Origin: an uncultured Amaricoccus sp.
GTDB taxonomy: Bacteria > Pseudomonadota > Alphaproteobacteria > Rhodobacterales > Rhodobacteraceae
Length of the DNA stretch: 14,087 nt
Assembly: GCF_937891315.1 (NCBI RefSeq)
Contig: NZ_CALAGI010000130.1
Coordinates: forward strand, 1-14,087
Direction of reading: 5' to 3'
Made by a program: the position numbers and the translations under genes. The notes below the pieces were generated by a model. It did no database searches. It saw only the letters and a program-made list of their open reading frames with translations, and was not told the origin of the DNA. Shown here piece by piece: positions 1 to 6,587 of this stretch; position 1 is the first letter of the stretch, and every line of letters starts with the position of its first letter.

Positions 1-9
1 CTCCGGGCG

Positions 10-55
10 CGCGGACCGCGGGCGCGCCACTGGCGCCCCCCAAGAGCGGTCCGCG
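10..55. repeat. Large GC-rich inverted repeat downstream of pdhC
   Basis: Bases 10-19 (CGCGGACCGC) are exactly complementary to 46-55 (GCGGTCCGCG). Inside them, 20-25 (GGGCGC) pairs with 33-38, leaving a 7-base loop, so about 16 bp could form one hairpin with a one-sided bulge at 39-45. The hairpin begins 69 bases past the pdhC stop. On the minus strand a run of six T precedes the stem instead of following it, so it is not a standard intrinsic terminator for pdhC. No gene is visible in 1-123; an lpd gene might follow beyond the window edge. Confidence 0.6.
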
Positions 56-77
56 GAAAAAATCTCGATCCGAACCA

Positions 78-109
78 GTCAGGCGGATCTGGTATGACCG
101 CCCGGAGGG
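78..109 (+). repeat. Copy of a short dispersed repeat also found near 9640 and 9891
   Basis: This stretch carries GTCAGGCGGATC (78-89) followed at once by GGTATGA, three bases and CCCGGA (91-106). On the minus strand, the non-coding region between zapA and grxD contains GTCAGGCGGATC twice (within 9891-9919) and GGTATGA, four bases, CCCGGA once (9641-9657). Both sub-motifs therefore recur, in the same relative order, in another intergenic region about 9.5 kb away. This looks like a compact member of an intergenic repeat family. The family name and copy number are unknown to me. Confidence 0.45.
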
Positions 110-123
110 TTGCCCGCGTCGGG

Positions 124-1461
124 TCAGGCGAGCATCGCCAGCGGATGCTCCAGATTGTCCTTCACCGCCTCCAGAAAGCTCGCGCCGAGCGCGCCGTCGA
201 TGACCCGGTGGTCGACCGAGAGCGTCACCGACATCATGGTCGCCACCTCGATCGCCCCGCCGGCGCCGACGATCGGCTCCGCGACGCCCGCGCCGACCGC
301 GAGGATCGAGGCATGGGGCGGGTTGATCACCGCGTCGAAGCTCTCCACCCCCATCATTCCGAGGTTGGAGATCGCGAAGCCGCCACCCTGATATTCATGC
401 GGCGCGAGCTTGCGCGCCTTGGCGCGGGCGGCGAGATCCTTCATCTCGGCGGAGAGCGTCGAGAGCGACTTCCTGTCGGCGTCGCGCAGCACCGGCGTGA
501 ACAGCCCGCCCTCGATCGCGACCGCGACGGCGACGTCGGACGCCTTGAGGCGCAGCACGCGGTCGCCGGCCCAGACCGCGTTGCAGTCCGGTACCCGCTG
601 GAGCGCGAGGGCGCAGGCCTTGATCACGAAGTCATTGACCGAGAGCTTCACACCCCGGCCTTCGAGTTCCCTGTTGAGCTGGGAGCGGAAGGCGAGCAGC
701 GGATCGAGGCGGATCCGGCGGCGCAGGTAGAAATGCGGGATGGTCTGCTTGGCTTCGGTCAGACGCGCGGCGATGATCTTGCGCATGCCGTCGAGCTTGA
801 TTTCCTCATAGTCGCGGTCGGCGTAGATCAGCCGGATCGCATCGAGGGCCGGTCCGGCCGGCGCCGCCGCCGGGGCGGGAGGCTCGGGCGCGGCGATCGC
901 CTCCTTCGGCGCGGCGGAGGGGGTGGGCGCGGCTTCCGCCGCCTCGACATCCGCCTTCACGATCCGTCCGTTCGGGCCGGATCCCCTGATCGCCGTCAGG
1001 TCCAGACCCTTTTCCGCCGCGATGCGCCGGGCGAGGGGCGAGGCGAAGACGCGCGCCCCCTCGGCCGCAGGGGCGGGGGCCGATACCGGGACCGCGGGCG
1101 CGGCCTCCGGCGCGGTGGGTTCAGGCGCGGCCTTCGGCGCGGCGGGTTCAGGCGCGGCCTTCGGCGCGGTGGCCGGGGCCTTCTCCGCGACCGGAGCGCC
1201 GAGCGCTTCCGCGCCTTCGCCCTCCTCGAGCAGGATGGCGATCAGGTCATTGACCTTCACGCCCTCGGTGCCGTCGGGGACGATGATCTTGCCGACCACG
1301 CCATCGTCGACCGCCTCGAATTCCATCGTCGCCTTGTCGGTCTCGATCTCGGCGAGGACCGCGCCGGATTTCACCGCGTCCCCCTCCTTGACCAGCCACC
1401 TGGCCAGCGTGCCTTCCTCCATCGTCGGGGAAAGCGCCGGCATCAGGATATTGATTGCCAT
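124..1461 (-). CDS. pdhC: Pyruvate dehydrogenase E2, dihydrolipoamide acetyltransferase
   Basis: This 445-residue protein is the acetyltransferase core of the pyruvate dehydrogenase complex; it passes the acetyl group from lipoamide to CoA in the cytoplasm. Residues 1-80 form a lipoyl domain with the lipoylated Lys43 in ETDKAT. An Ala/Pro-rich hinge (about 83-135) contains a duplicated 9-residue unit. A peripheral subunit-binding domain lies near 136-175 (ASPLARRIAAEKG, GSGPNGRIVKADV). The catalytic domain (about 215-445) has the active-site motif SVDHRVIDGA with His418 and Asp422. Length and single lipoyl domain fit the alphaproteobacterial form. The start lies 8 bases past the pdhB stop; the sequence TAGGAAAA makes the pdhB stop codon part of the pdhC ribosome-binding site, so the two are probably translationally coupled. 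The E3 gene is not in the window. The domain order excludes the 2-oxoglutarate-specific E2 less firmly than the neighbouring E1 genes do. Confidence 0.97.
   Translation of the reverse strand: MAINILMPALSPTMEEGTLARWLVKEGDAVKSGAVLAEIETDKATMEFEAVDDGVVGKIIVPDGTEGVKVNDLIAILLEEGEGAEALGAPVAEKAPATAPKAAPEPAAPKAAPEPTAPEAAPAVPVSAPAPAAEGARVFASPLARRIAAEKGLDLTAIRGSGPNGRIVKADVEAAEAAPTPSAAPKEAIAAPEPPAPAAAPAGPALDAIRLIYADRDYEEIKLDGMRKIIAARLTEAKQTIPHFYLRRRIRLDPLLAFRSQLNRELEGRGVKLSVNDFVIKACALALQRVPDCNAVWAGDRVLRLKASDVAVAVAIEGGLFTPVLRDADRKSLSTLSAEMKDLAARAKARKLAPHEYQGGGFAISNLGMMGVESFDAVINPPHASILAVGAGVAEPIVGAGGAIEVATMMSVTLSVDHRVIDGALGASFLEAVKDNLEHPLAMLA
1109..1162. repeat. 27-bp tandem repeat encoding the E2 hinge
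   Basis: Two consecutive 27-bp units (1109-1135 and 1136-1162) differ by one base, and a third unit begins at 1163 before diverging. On the coding strand each unit encodes nine residues of the type KAAPEPAAP. It lies in the flexible linker between the lipoyl and subunit-binding domains, so unit gain or loss would change only linker length and keep the frame. Confidence 0.8.
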
Positions 1462-1469
1462 GGCTTTTC

Positions 1470-2843
1470 CTAACGATAGAGGACGGACTTGCAGGCCGCG
1501 ATGACCTCGGGAACCGTGACGAGGGCGAGCTTTTCAAGATTGGCCGCATAGGGCATCGGCACGTCCTTGCCCGTGCAGTTGACCACCGGCGCGTCGAGAT
1601 AGTCGAAGGCCTCGCGCATCAGCACCGAAGAGAGATAGCTTCCGATCGAGCAGACCGGGAAGCCTTCCTCGACCGTGACGCAGCGGTTGGTCTTCTTCAC
1701 CGAATTGACCACCGTCTCGGTATCCATCGGCCGCAGCGAGCGCAGGTCGATCACCTCGGCGAATATGCCCTCCTTCGCCAGCTCGTCGGCCGCCTTCAGC
1801 GCATGGCTCATGCCGATGCCGAAACTGACGATCGTCAGGTCGCCGCCGTCGCGCGCGACCCGCGCCTTGCCGATCGGCACGGTGAAATCGGCCATGTCCG
1901 GCACCTCGAAGGCGCGGCCATAGAGGATTTCATTTTCCAGGAAGACGACCGGATTTGGGTCGCGGATCGCGGATTTCAGCAGGCCCTTGGCATCGGCGGC
2001 GGTATAGGGCTGGACGACCTTCAGGCCCGGAATCTGGGCATAGAGCGCTGCGAAATCATGGCTGTGCTGCGCCCCGACCCGGGCGGCGGCGCCGTTCGGG
2101 CCGCGAAAGACGATCGGGCATCCCATCTGGCCGCCGGACATGTAGAGCGTCTTCGCGGCCGAATTGATGATCTGGTCGAGCGCCTGCAGCGCGAAGTTGA
2201 AGGTCATGAATTCGACGATCGGCCGCAGTCCGGCGAAGGCGGCGCCGACGGCGATGCCGGTGAAGCCGTGCTCGGTGATCGGCGTGTCGATGACGCGCTT
2301 CGGCCCGAATTCGTCGAGCAGGCCCTGGCTGATCTTGTAGGCGCCCTGATACTCGCCGACCTCCTCGCCCATCAGGAACACGTCGCCGTTGGCGCGCATT
2401 TCCTCGGCCATGGCGTCGCGCAGCGCCTCGCGTATGGTCTGGGTCTTGAACCGCGTGCCCTCCGGAACCTCCGGCGCCGCTTCGGCGCGCGCGGTCGCCG
2501 GCTGGCCCGCCGGGGCGGGCGCGGGTGCCTGCTTCGGCTCCGCCACCCTCCTGGCCGCGGGTTCGGCCGCCTTGGCCGGCGCGGCGGCGGAGGCATCCTC
2601 GCCGTCCTGGATCAGCACGGCGATCGGCGTGTTCACCTTTATCCCCTCGGTGCCTTCGGGGATCAGGAGCCGGCCGACGGTGCCCTCGTCGACCGCCTCG
2701 AATTCCATCGTCGCCTTGTCGGTCTCGATCTCGGCGATGATCTGCCCCGAGGAGACCGCGTCGCCCTCCTTGACCAGCCACCTGGTCAGCGTGCCCTCTT
2801 CCATGGTCGGCGAGAGCGCGGGCATCAGAATCTGGGTTGCCAT
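1470..2843 (-). CDS. pdhB: Pyruvate dehydrogenase E1 beta subunit with N-terminal lipoyl domain
   Basis: This 457-residue subunit, with PdhA, decarboxylates pyruvate with thiamine diphosphate and transfers the acetyl unit to lipoamide. Residues 1-80 are a lipoyl domain (Lys43 in ETDKAT) very like that of PdhC. A Pro/Ala linker spans about 83-128. The transketolase-like E1-beta fold follows from about 130, with GEEVGEYQGAYK (159-170), DTPITEHGF (186-194; Glu191 is the expected cofactor-contacting Glu) and RGPNGAAARVGAQHSHD. Fusion of a lipoyl domain to E1-beta is known in alphaproteobacteria such as Zymomonas and rhizobia; standard E1-beta is about 320-330 residues. It starts 13 bases after pdhA, preceded by a GGGGACGAGGA purine stretch, and ends 8 bases before pdhC. 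The operon context makes pyruvate more likely than branched-chain oxo-acids as substrate. Confidence 0.97.
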   Translation of the reverse strand: MATQILMPALSPTMEEGTLTRWLVKEGDAVSSGQIIAEIETDKATMEFEAVDEGTVGRLLIPEGTEGIKVNTPIAVLIQDGEDASAAAPAKAAEPAARRVAEPKQAPAPAPAGQPATARAEAAPEVPEGTRFKTQTIREALRDAMAEEMRANGDVFLMGEEVGEYQGAYKISQGLLDEFGPKRVIDTPITEHGFTGIAVGAAFAGLRPIVEFMTFNFALQALDQIINSAAKTLYMSGGQMGCPIVFRGPNGAAARVGAQHSHDFAALYAQIPGLKVVQPYTAADAKGLLKSAIRDPNPVVFLENEILYGRAFEVPDMADFTVPIGKARVARDGGDLTIVSFGIGMSHALKAADELAKEGIFAEVIDLRSLRPMDTETVVNSVKKTNRCVTVEEGFPVCSIGSYLSSVLMREAFDYLDAPVVNCTGKDVPMPYAANLEKLALVTVPEVIAACKSVLYR

Positions 2844-2856
2844 GTTCCTCGTCCCC

Positions 2857-3846
2857 TCAGGCGTATATGTCGGTCCAGAGTTCGGACTCGGGCGGCGCGG
2901 GGCTGTCCTGCGCGAACCGGGCGGCTTCGTTGATCGTCGCCTTGATCGCCCGATCCACCGCCTTCAGGTCATCCTCGGTGGCGAGACCGCCGGCCAGCAG
3001 CAGGTCGCGGACGTGATCGATCGGGTCGCGCTCGTCCCGCATCTTCTGCACCTCCTCGCGGGTGCGGTACTTGGCGGGGTCGGACATCGAATGGCCGCGA
3101 TAGCGGTAGGTGTTCATCTCGAGGATATAGGGCCCCTCGCCGGCGCGGCAGTGGGCGACGGCCTTCCTGCCGGCCTCGATCACCGCGAGCACATCCATGC
3201 CGTCCACCGCCTCGCCCGGGATGTCGAAGGCCTGGCCGCGGGTATAGAGCGCCGGGGTCGAGGAGGCGCGCTTGAGCGATGTGCCCATGGCGTACTGGTT
3301 ATTCTCGATCACGAAGACACAGGGCAGCTTCCAGAGGCTCGCCATGTTGAAGGTCTCGTAGATCTGGCCCTGGTTCGCCGCGCCGTCGCCGAAATAGGCG
3401 AAGGCGACATTGTCGTTGCCGCGGTACCAGTTGGCGAAGGCGAGGCCGGCGCCGATCGGCACCTGCGCGCCGACGATGCCATGGCCGCCGTAGAAGTTCT
3501 TCTCGGTCGAGAACATGTGCATCGAGCCGCCCTTGCCGCGGGAATATCCCCCCGCGCGGCCGGTCAGCTCGGCCATGACGCCCTTCGGGTCCATGCCGCA
3601 GGCGAGCATGTGGCCGTGGTCGCGGTAGGAGGTGACCCGCTGGTCGCCTTGCTTCGCGGCGGCCTCCAGCCCGACCACCACCGCCTCCTGGCCGATGTAG
3701 AGATGGCAGAAGCCGCCGATCAGCCCCATGCCATAGAGCTGTCCGGCCTTTTCCTCGAACCGCCGGATGAGCAGCATGTCATGGTAATACTGGAGAAGCT
3801 CGTCCTTCGACGCATTCGGCTTCGTCGCGCGCCGCGTTGTCGCCAT
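2857..3846 (-). CDS. pdhA: Pyruvate dehydrogenase E1 alpha subunit
   Basis: This 329-residue protein binds thiamine diphosphate and forms the E1 heterotetramer with PdhB. The cofactor motif is clear: GDG at 153-155, continuing to ENNQYAMGTS (181-190). HLYIGQEAVVVG (48-59), SYRDHGHMLACG (73-84) and GKGGSMHMF (105-112) are family signatures. RYRGHSMSDPAKYR (248-261) is the loop that is phosphorylated in mitochondrial E1-alpha, although bacteria generally lack that kinase. The start ATG follows a strong GGGGGGAAA ribosome-binding site at a good distance. It is the first gene of the pdhABC run and has its own promoter upstream (3894-3922), separating it from ftsB by 111 bases. Confidence 0.97.
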   Translation of the reverse strand: MATTRRATKPNASKDELLQYYHDMLLIRRFEEKAGQLYGMGLIGGFCHLYIGQEAVVVGLEAAAKQGDQRVTSYRDHGHMLACGMDPKGVMAELTGRAGGYSRGKGGSMHMFSTEKNFYGGHGIVGAQVPIGAGLAFANWYRGNDNVAFAYFGDGAANQGQIYETFNMASLWKLPCVFVIENNQYAMGTSLKRASSTPALYTRGQAFDIPGEAVDGMDVLAVIEAGRKAVAHCRAGEGPYILEMNTYRYRGHSMSDPAKYRTREEVQKMRDERDPIDHVRDLLLAGGLATEDDLKAVDRAIKATINEAARFAQDSPAPPESELWTDIYA

Positions 3847-3874
3847 CTGGATTTCCCCCCGGTTCTCGTTTTGA

Positions 3875-3886
3875 TTTAACGTTGAA
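3875..3886. promoter_or_regulatory. Candidate operator at the pdhA transcription start
   Basis: TTTAACGTTGAA is a 12-bp near-perfect palindrome (TT, one base, AACGTT, one base, AA) in an AT-rich island of an otherwise GC-rich window. It starts about 8 bases downstream of the pdhA -10 box, so it covers the predicted start point, a usual position for a repressor. I do not recognise it as an E. coli PdhR site. The binding factor is unknown. Confidence 0.4.
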
Positions 3887-3893
3887 CCATTTT

Positions 3894-3922
3894 ATTATAG
3901 TGGCCGCCGCCGGCGGATGAAA
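3894..3922 (-). promoter_or_regulatory. Predicted sigma70-type promoter of pdhABC
   Basis: On the minus strand, TATAAT (3899 down to 3894) matches the -10 consensus perfectly. Exactly 17 bases upstream is TTTCAT (3922 to 3917), a weak -35 with the first two T matching. The predicted start would be near 3887, giving a leader of about 40 bases to the pdhA ATG. A consensus TATAAT in this GC-rich context is unlikely by chance and it lies in a 111-base gap between genes. Confidence 0.6.
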
Positions 3923-3957
3923 GTCCGAAAGCCGCGATGCCGCGCGCCGGGGTCGGA

Positions 3958-4266
3958 TCAGCGGATGATGATCTCGTCCGCGCGACCGAGGCCGAGGATC
4001 CGCCGCCCCTGTTCTTCGAGAAGGTCGGGATCGATATGTCCGCTCGACAACCGTTCCGTCTTGCCGGCGAGCGCCGCGCGCTGTTCCCGCAGAGTTTCCA
4101 GTTCCTGCCCGAGCCGGGTCTCCTGCGCCTCGACCTGGAACAGGCGGAAGAGGCCGTATTCGCCCTGCAACGCCGCGAAGGCGAGATAGCCGATCAGCGC
4201 GATGGCCATGATGGCGAAGATCACACCGCCGAAGCCGCCCCGTCTTTGTTCCATTTCCGGATACAT
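3958..4266 (-). CDS. ftsB: FtsB/DivIC-type septum formation initiator
   Basis: This small bitopic membrane protein has a short cytoplasmic N-terminus, one transmembrane helix (about 22 residues rich in I, A, L and F around FGGVIFAIMAIALIGYLAFA) and a periplasmic coiled coil (VEAQETRLGQELETLREQRAAL), followed by a short conserved tail with DPDLLEEQGRRILG. This is the FtsB/DivIC layout; in E. coli FtsB joins FtsL and FtsQ at the division septum. The start is uncertain: ATG at 4266 (102 residues) best fits the family's short N-terminus, while 4305 (115 residues) and 4254 are also possible, and none has a clear ribosome-binding site. It lies upstream of pdhA, a conserved alphaproteobacterial placement in which eno usually precedes it; here fba does. 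Confidence 0.88.
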   Translation of the reverse strand: MYPEMEQRRGGFGGVIFAIMAIALIGYLAFAALQGEYGLFRLFQVEAQETRLGQELETLREQRAALAGKTERLSSGHIDPDLLEEQGRRILGLGRADEIIIR

Positions 4267-4329
4267 TACAAACCGTTGGCCCGCGTTATTCGACGCGGCC
4301 ACCATGCCAGATATCGGAGCGGAAGGGAA

Positions 4330-4343
4330 TCCGAAACTTCGGA
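4330..4343. promoter_or_regulatory. 14-bp palindrome upstream of ftsB
   Basis: TCCGAAACTTCGGA has two perfect 6-base arms around AC. It lies 63 bases upstream of the favoured ftsB start and 46 bases past the fba stop. It could be a small hairpin or a protein-binding site. Nothing in the sequence decides between these. Confidence 0.3.
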
Positions 4344-4362
4344 CCCCTTTTCGCCGTCCGCG

Positions 4363-4377
4363 CGGCGCGTCGCGCCG
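4363..4377 (-). terminator. Possible stem-loop after fba, no U-tract
   Basis: CGGCGCG and CGCGCCG flank a single central base, giving a very stable GC hairpin 12 bases past the fba stop on the minus strand. The expected run of T after the stem is missing, so it may only stabilise the fba 3' end or assist Rho-dependent termination. Read-through to ftsB cannot be excluded. Confidence 0.3.
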
Positions 4378-4389
4378 TCGGAATCAGGG

Positions 4390-5319
4390 TCAGTCGCGAC
4401 CCTTGTAGATCTCGATCAGGCGGTCGAGCATGCGGATCGCATCCTCGCGCGAGCGCTGGAAGGTGTTGCGGCCGATGATCGAGCCGTTGCCGCCGCCGTC
4501 GCGGATCGCGCGGGCGTCGTCATAGACCGAATCCTCGCCCTTGGCCGCGCCGCCGGAGAAGACGACGATGCGCCGGCCGGCGAAGGCCGCCTGCATGCAG
4601 TGCCGAACCCGCGCGGCGCCGCTCGAAATGTCGATGCCGTGCTTTTCGTAGACCTTCTTGGCCTCGCCCTGCTCCAGATGGTCGGTCGAGAGCTTGATCT
4701 TGATGATATGTGCGCCGAGCAGGGCGGCGATCTGCGCGGCGTAGGCGCCGACGTCGATCGCCGTCTCGCCGGCCTTGGAGAGATCCTCGCCGCGCGGATA
4801 GGACCAGAGCACGGTCGGAATGCCCTTGGCCGCCGCTTCCTCGCGCATCGCCGAGATCTCCTCGAACATGTCGAGCCCGACGGAGGAGCCGGGATAGATC
4901 GTGAAGCCGATCGCCGCGCAGCCGAGCCGCAGCGCGTCGTCCACCGAGCCGGTGATCGCCTGGCTGAACGGCGCCGAGCCGGGGACCAGCGAATTCGAGG
5001 AATTGACCTTGAGGATGGTCGGGATCTGGCCGGCGAAGGTATCGGCCCCGGCCTCGATCATGCCGAGCGGCGCCGCGTAGGCATTGAGGCCCGCGTCGAT
5101 CGCCAGCTGGTAGTGGTAATGCGGATCATAGGCGGCGGGGTTCGGTGCGAAGCTGCGCGCCGGCCCGTGTTCGAAGCCCTGGTCGACCGGCAGGATGATC
5201 ATCTTGCCCGTGCCCCCGAGGCGCCCGTTCATCAGCATCCGGCAGAGGTTTCCTTTGACGCCGGGATTGTCCGACTCATAGTAGCTCAGGATCTTCTGGA
5301 CGGTTCGGGTGGACTTCAT
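4390..5319 (-). CDS. fba: Class I fructose-bisphosphate aldolase (DhnA/FbaB type)
   Basis: This 309-residue Schiff-base aldolase interconverts fructose 1,6-bisphosphate with dihydroxyacetone phosphate and glyceraldehyde 3-phosphate. Family marks are LPVDQGFEHGP (43-53), GFTIYPGS (138-145), the strand IIKIKLS (205-211), whose Lys207 or Lys209 should be the Schiff-base lysine, and the phosphate-binding pair FSGGAAKG (254-261) and GGGNGSIIGRN (275-285). It is not the zinc-dependent class II enzyme. An ATG-initiated reading could extend 49 residues upstream, but that part is arginine/proline-rich and overlaps pgk. The chosen start at 5319 is preceded by AGAGGTAAGATCA, a good ribosome-binding site, and begins with the family-like MKSTRTVQKIL. 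It follows pgk by 34 bases, probably in one tkt-pgk-fba transcript. Confidence 0.95.
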   Translation of the reverse strand: MKSTRTVQKILSYYESDNPGVKGNLCRMLMNGRLGGTGKMIILPVDQGFEHGPARSFAPNPAAYDPHYHYQLAIDAGLNAYAAPLGMIEAGADTFAGQIPTILKVNSSNSLVPGSAPFSQAITGSVDDALRLGCAAIGFTIYPGSSVGLDMFEEISAMREEAAAKGIPTVLWSYPRGEDLSKAGETAIDVGAYAAQIAALLGAHIIKIKLSTDHLEQGEAKKVYEKHGIDISSGAARVRHCMQAAFAGRRIVVFSGGAAKGEDSVYDDARAIRDGGGNGSIIGRNTFQRSREDAIRMLDRLIEIYKGRD

Positions 5320-5353
5320 TGATCTTACCTCTGCGATTGAAACTCGTGAAAAC

Positions 5354-6547
5354 CTAGGCCTGATCGAGCGCCGCGACACCCGGCAGCGTCTTGCCCTCCA
5401 GCCATTCCAGAAACGCGCCGCCGGCGGTCGAGACATAGCTGAAGTCCGCGGCCGAGCCGCTGGCATTCAGCGCCGCGACCGTGTCGCCGCCGCCGGCGAC
5501 CGACAGCAGCCGGCCGGCGCGGGTGAGGCTCGCCGCCTGGCGCGCCGCCGCGTCGGTCGCGGTGTTGAAGGGCGGGATCTCGAAGGCGCCGAGCGGCCCG
5601 TTCCAGACGAGGGTCCGCGCCGCGCTGAACACCGCCGCGATGCGGGCGATCGAGGCCGGGCCGGCGTCGAGGATCATCCTGTCGGGCGGGCAGGCACTGG
5701 CGGCGACGATCTCGTTCGGGCTGCCCGCCTTGAACTCGGCCGCCACCACCACGTCGACCGGCAGCACCAGGGTGCAATTCGCACCCTCGGCCTTGGTCAT
5801 GATCGCGCGCGCGGTATCGGCCATCTCATGCTCGCAGAGCGATTTGCCGACGTCGATGCCCTGCGCGGCGAGGAAGGTATTGGCCATGCCGCCGCCGATG
5901 ACGATGCTGTCGACCTTGCCGATCAGGTTGCCGAGGAGTTCGAGCTTGGTCGAGACCTTGGCGCCGCCGACCACCGCGACCACCGGGCGCGCCGGGTCGG
6001 TCAGCGCCTTTTCCAGCGCGCTGAGCTCGGCCTGCATCAGTCGGCCGGCGCAGGCGGGCAGCAACCGCGCCAGCGCCTCGGTCGAGGCATGGGCCCGGTG
6101 CGCGGCGGAGAAGGCGTCGTTGCAATAGACACCGCCGAGCGCCGCCAGATCGGCGGCGAATTCGGGATCGTTCTTCTCCTCGCCCTTGTGAAAGCGGGTG
6201 TTCTCCAGCAGGAGAACGCCGCCCGCCGGCAGGGCCGCGATCGCCTCGGCGGCCACCGGCCCGACGCAATCCTCGGCGAAGGCCACCGGCTGGCCGAGCG
6301 CCGCCTCGAGCGCCGGCAGCGCCACGCGCAGGCTCATCCCGGGCACGACCTTGCCCTTCGGCCGGTCGAAATGCGCGAGCAGGACCGGCTTGCCGCCCTT
6401 GGCGAGGATATCCTTGACGGTCGGGACGATGCGCTCGATCCGGGTGGCGTCCGTCACCGCGCCATTCTCGACCGGCACGTTGATATCGACCCTGGTCAGG
6501 ACGACCTTGCCGCCAAGGTCGAGGTCGTCGAGCGATTTCCAGGCCAT
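5354..6547 (-). CDS. pgk: Phosphoglycerate kinase
   Basis: This 397-residue monomeric kinase interconverts 1,3-bisphosphoglycerate and 3-phosphoglycerate with ADP/ATP. Diagnostic motifs in order are RVDINVP (19-25), AHFDRPKGK (58-66, where SHLGRPKG is commoner), ENTRFHKGEE (115-124), NDAFSAAHRAHAS (143-155), GGAKVSTK (194-201), WNGPLGAFE and the nucleotide-binding GGGDTVAAL near the C-terminus. Length is normal. A longer in-frame reading runs 142 residues further into the tkt 3' end, but the start at 6547 is preceded by CGGAGGAACG, a textbook ribosome-binding site, and begins with the expected N-terminus. It lies 40 bases after tkt. The gap gene often found between tkt and pgk is not present. 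Confidence 0.97.
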   Translation of the reverse strand: MAWKSLDDLDLGGKVVLTRVDINVPVENGAVTDATRIERIVPTVKDILAKGGKPVLLAHFDRPKGKVVPGMSLRVALPALEAALGQPVAFAEDCVGPVAAEAIAALPAGGVLLLENTRFHKGEEKNDPEFAADLAALGGVYCNDAFSAAHRAHASTEALARLLPACAGRLMQAELSALEKALTDPARPVVAVVGGAKVSTKLELLGNLIGKVDSIVIGGGMANTFLAAQGIDVGKSLCEHEMADTARAIMTKAEGANCTLVLPVDVVVAAEFKAGSPNEIVAASACPPDRMILDAGPASIARIAAVFSAARTLVWNGPLGAFEIPPFNTATDAAARQAASLTRAGRLLSVAGGGDTVAALNASGSAADFSYVSTAGGAFLEWLEGKTLPGVAALDQA

Positions 6548-6587
6548 CGTTCCTCCGGATTGCAGCGGTGGCGGGGGCGGGCCCGCC

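Noticed and set aside
4330..4350. Palindrome followed by CCCCTTTT as a plus-strand intrinsic terminator
   Set aside because: No plus-strand gene lies upstream of it; the nearest transcription there is on the minus strand.
5320..5466. 49-residue N-terminal extension of the aldolase
   Set aside because: It overlaps the pgk 3' end, is Arg/Pro-rich, and the internal ATG at 5319 has a proper ribosome-binding site and family-like N-terminus.
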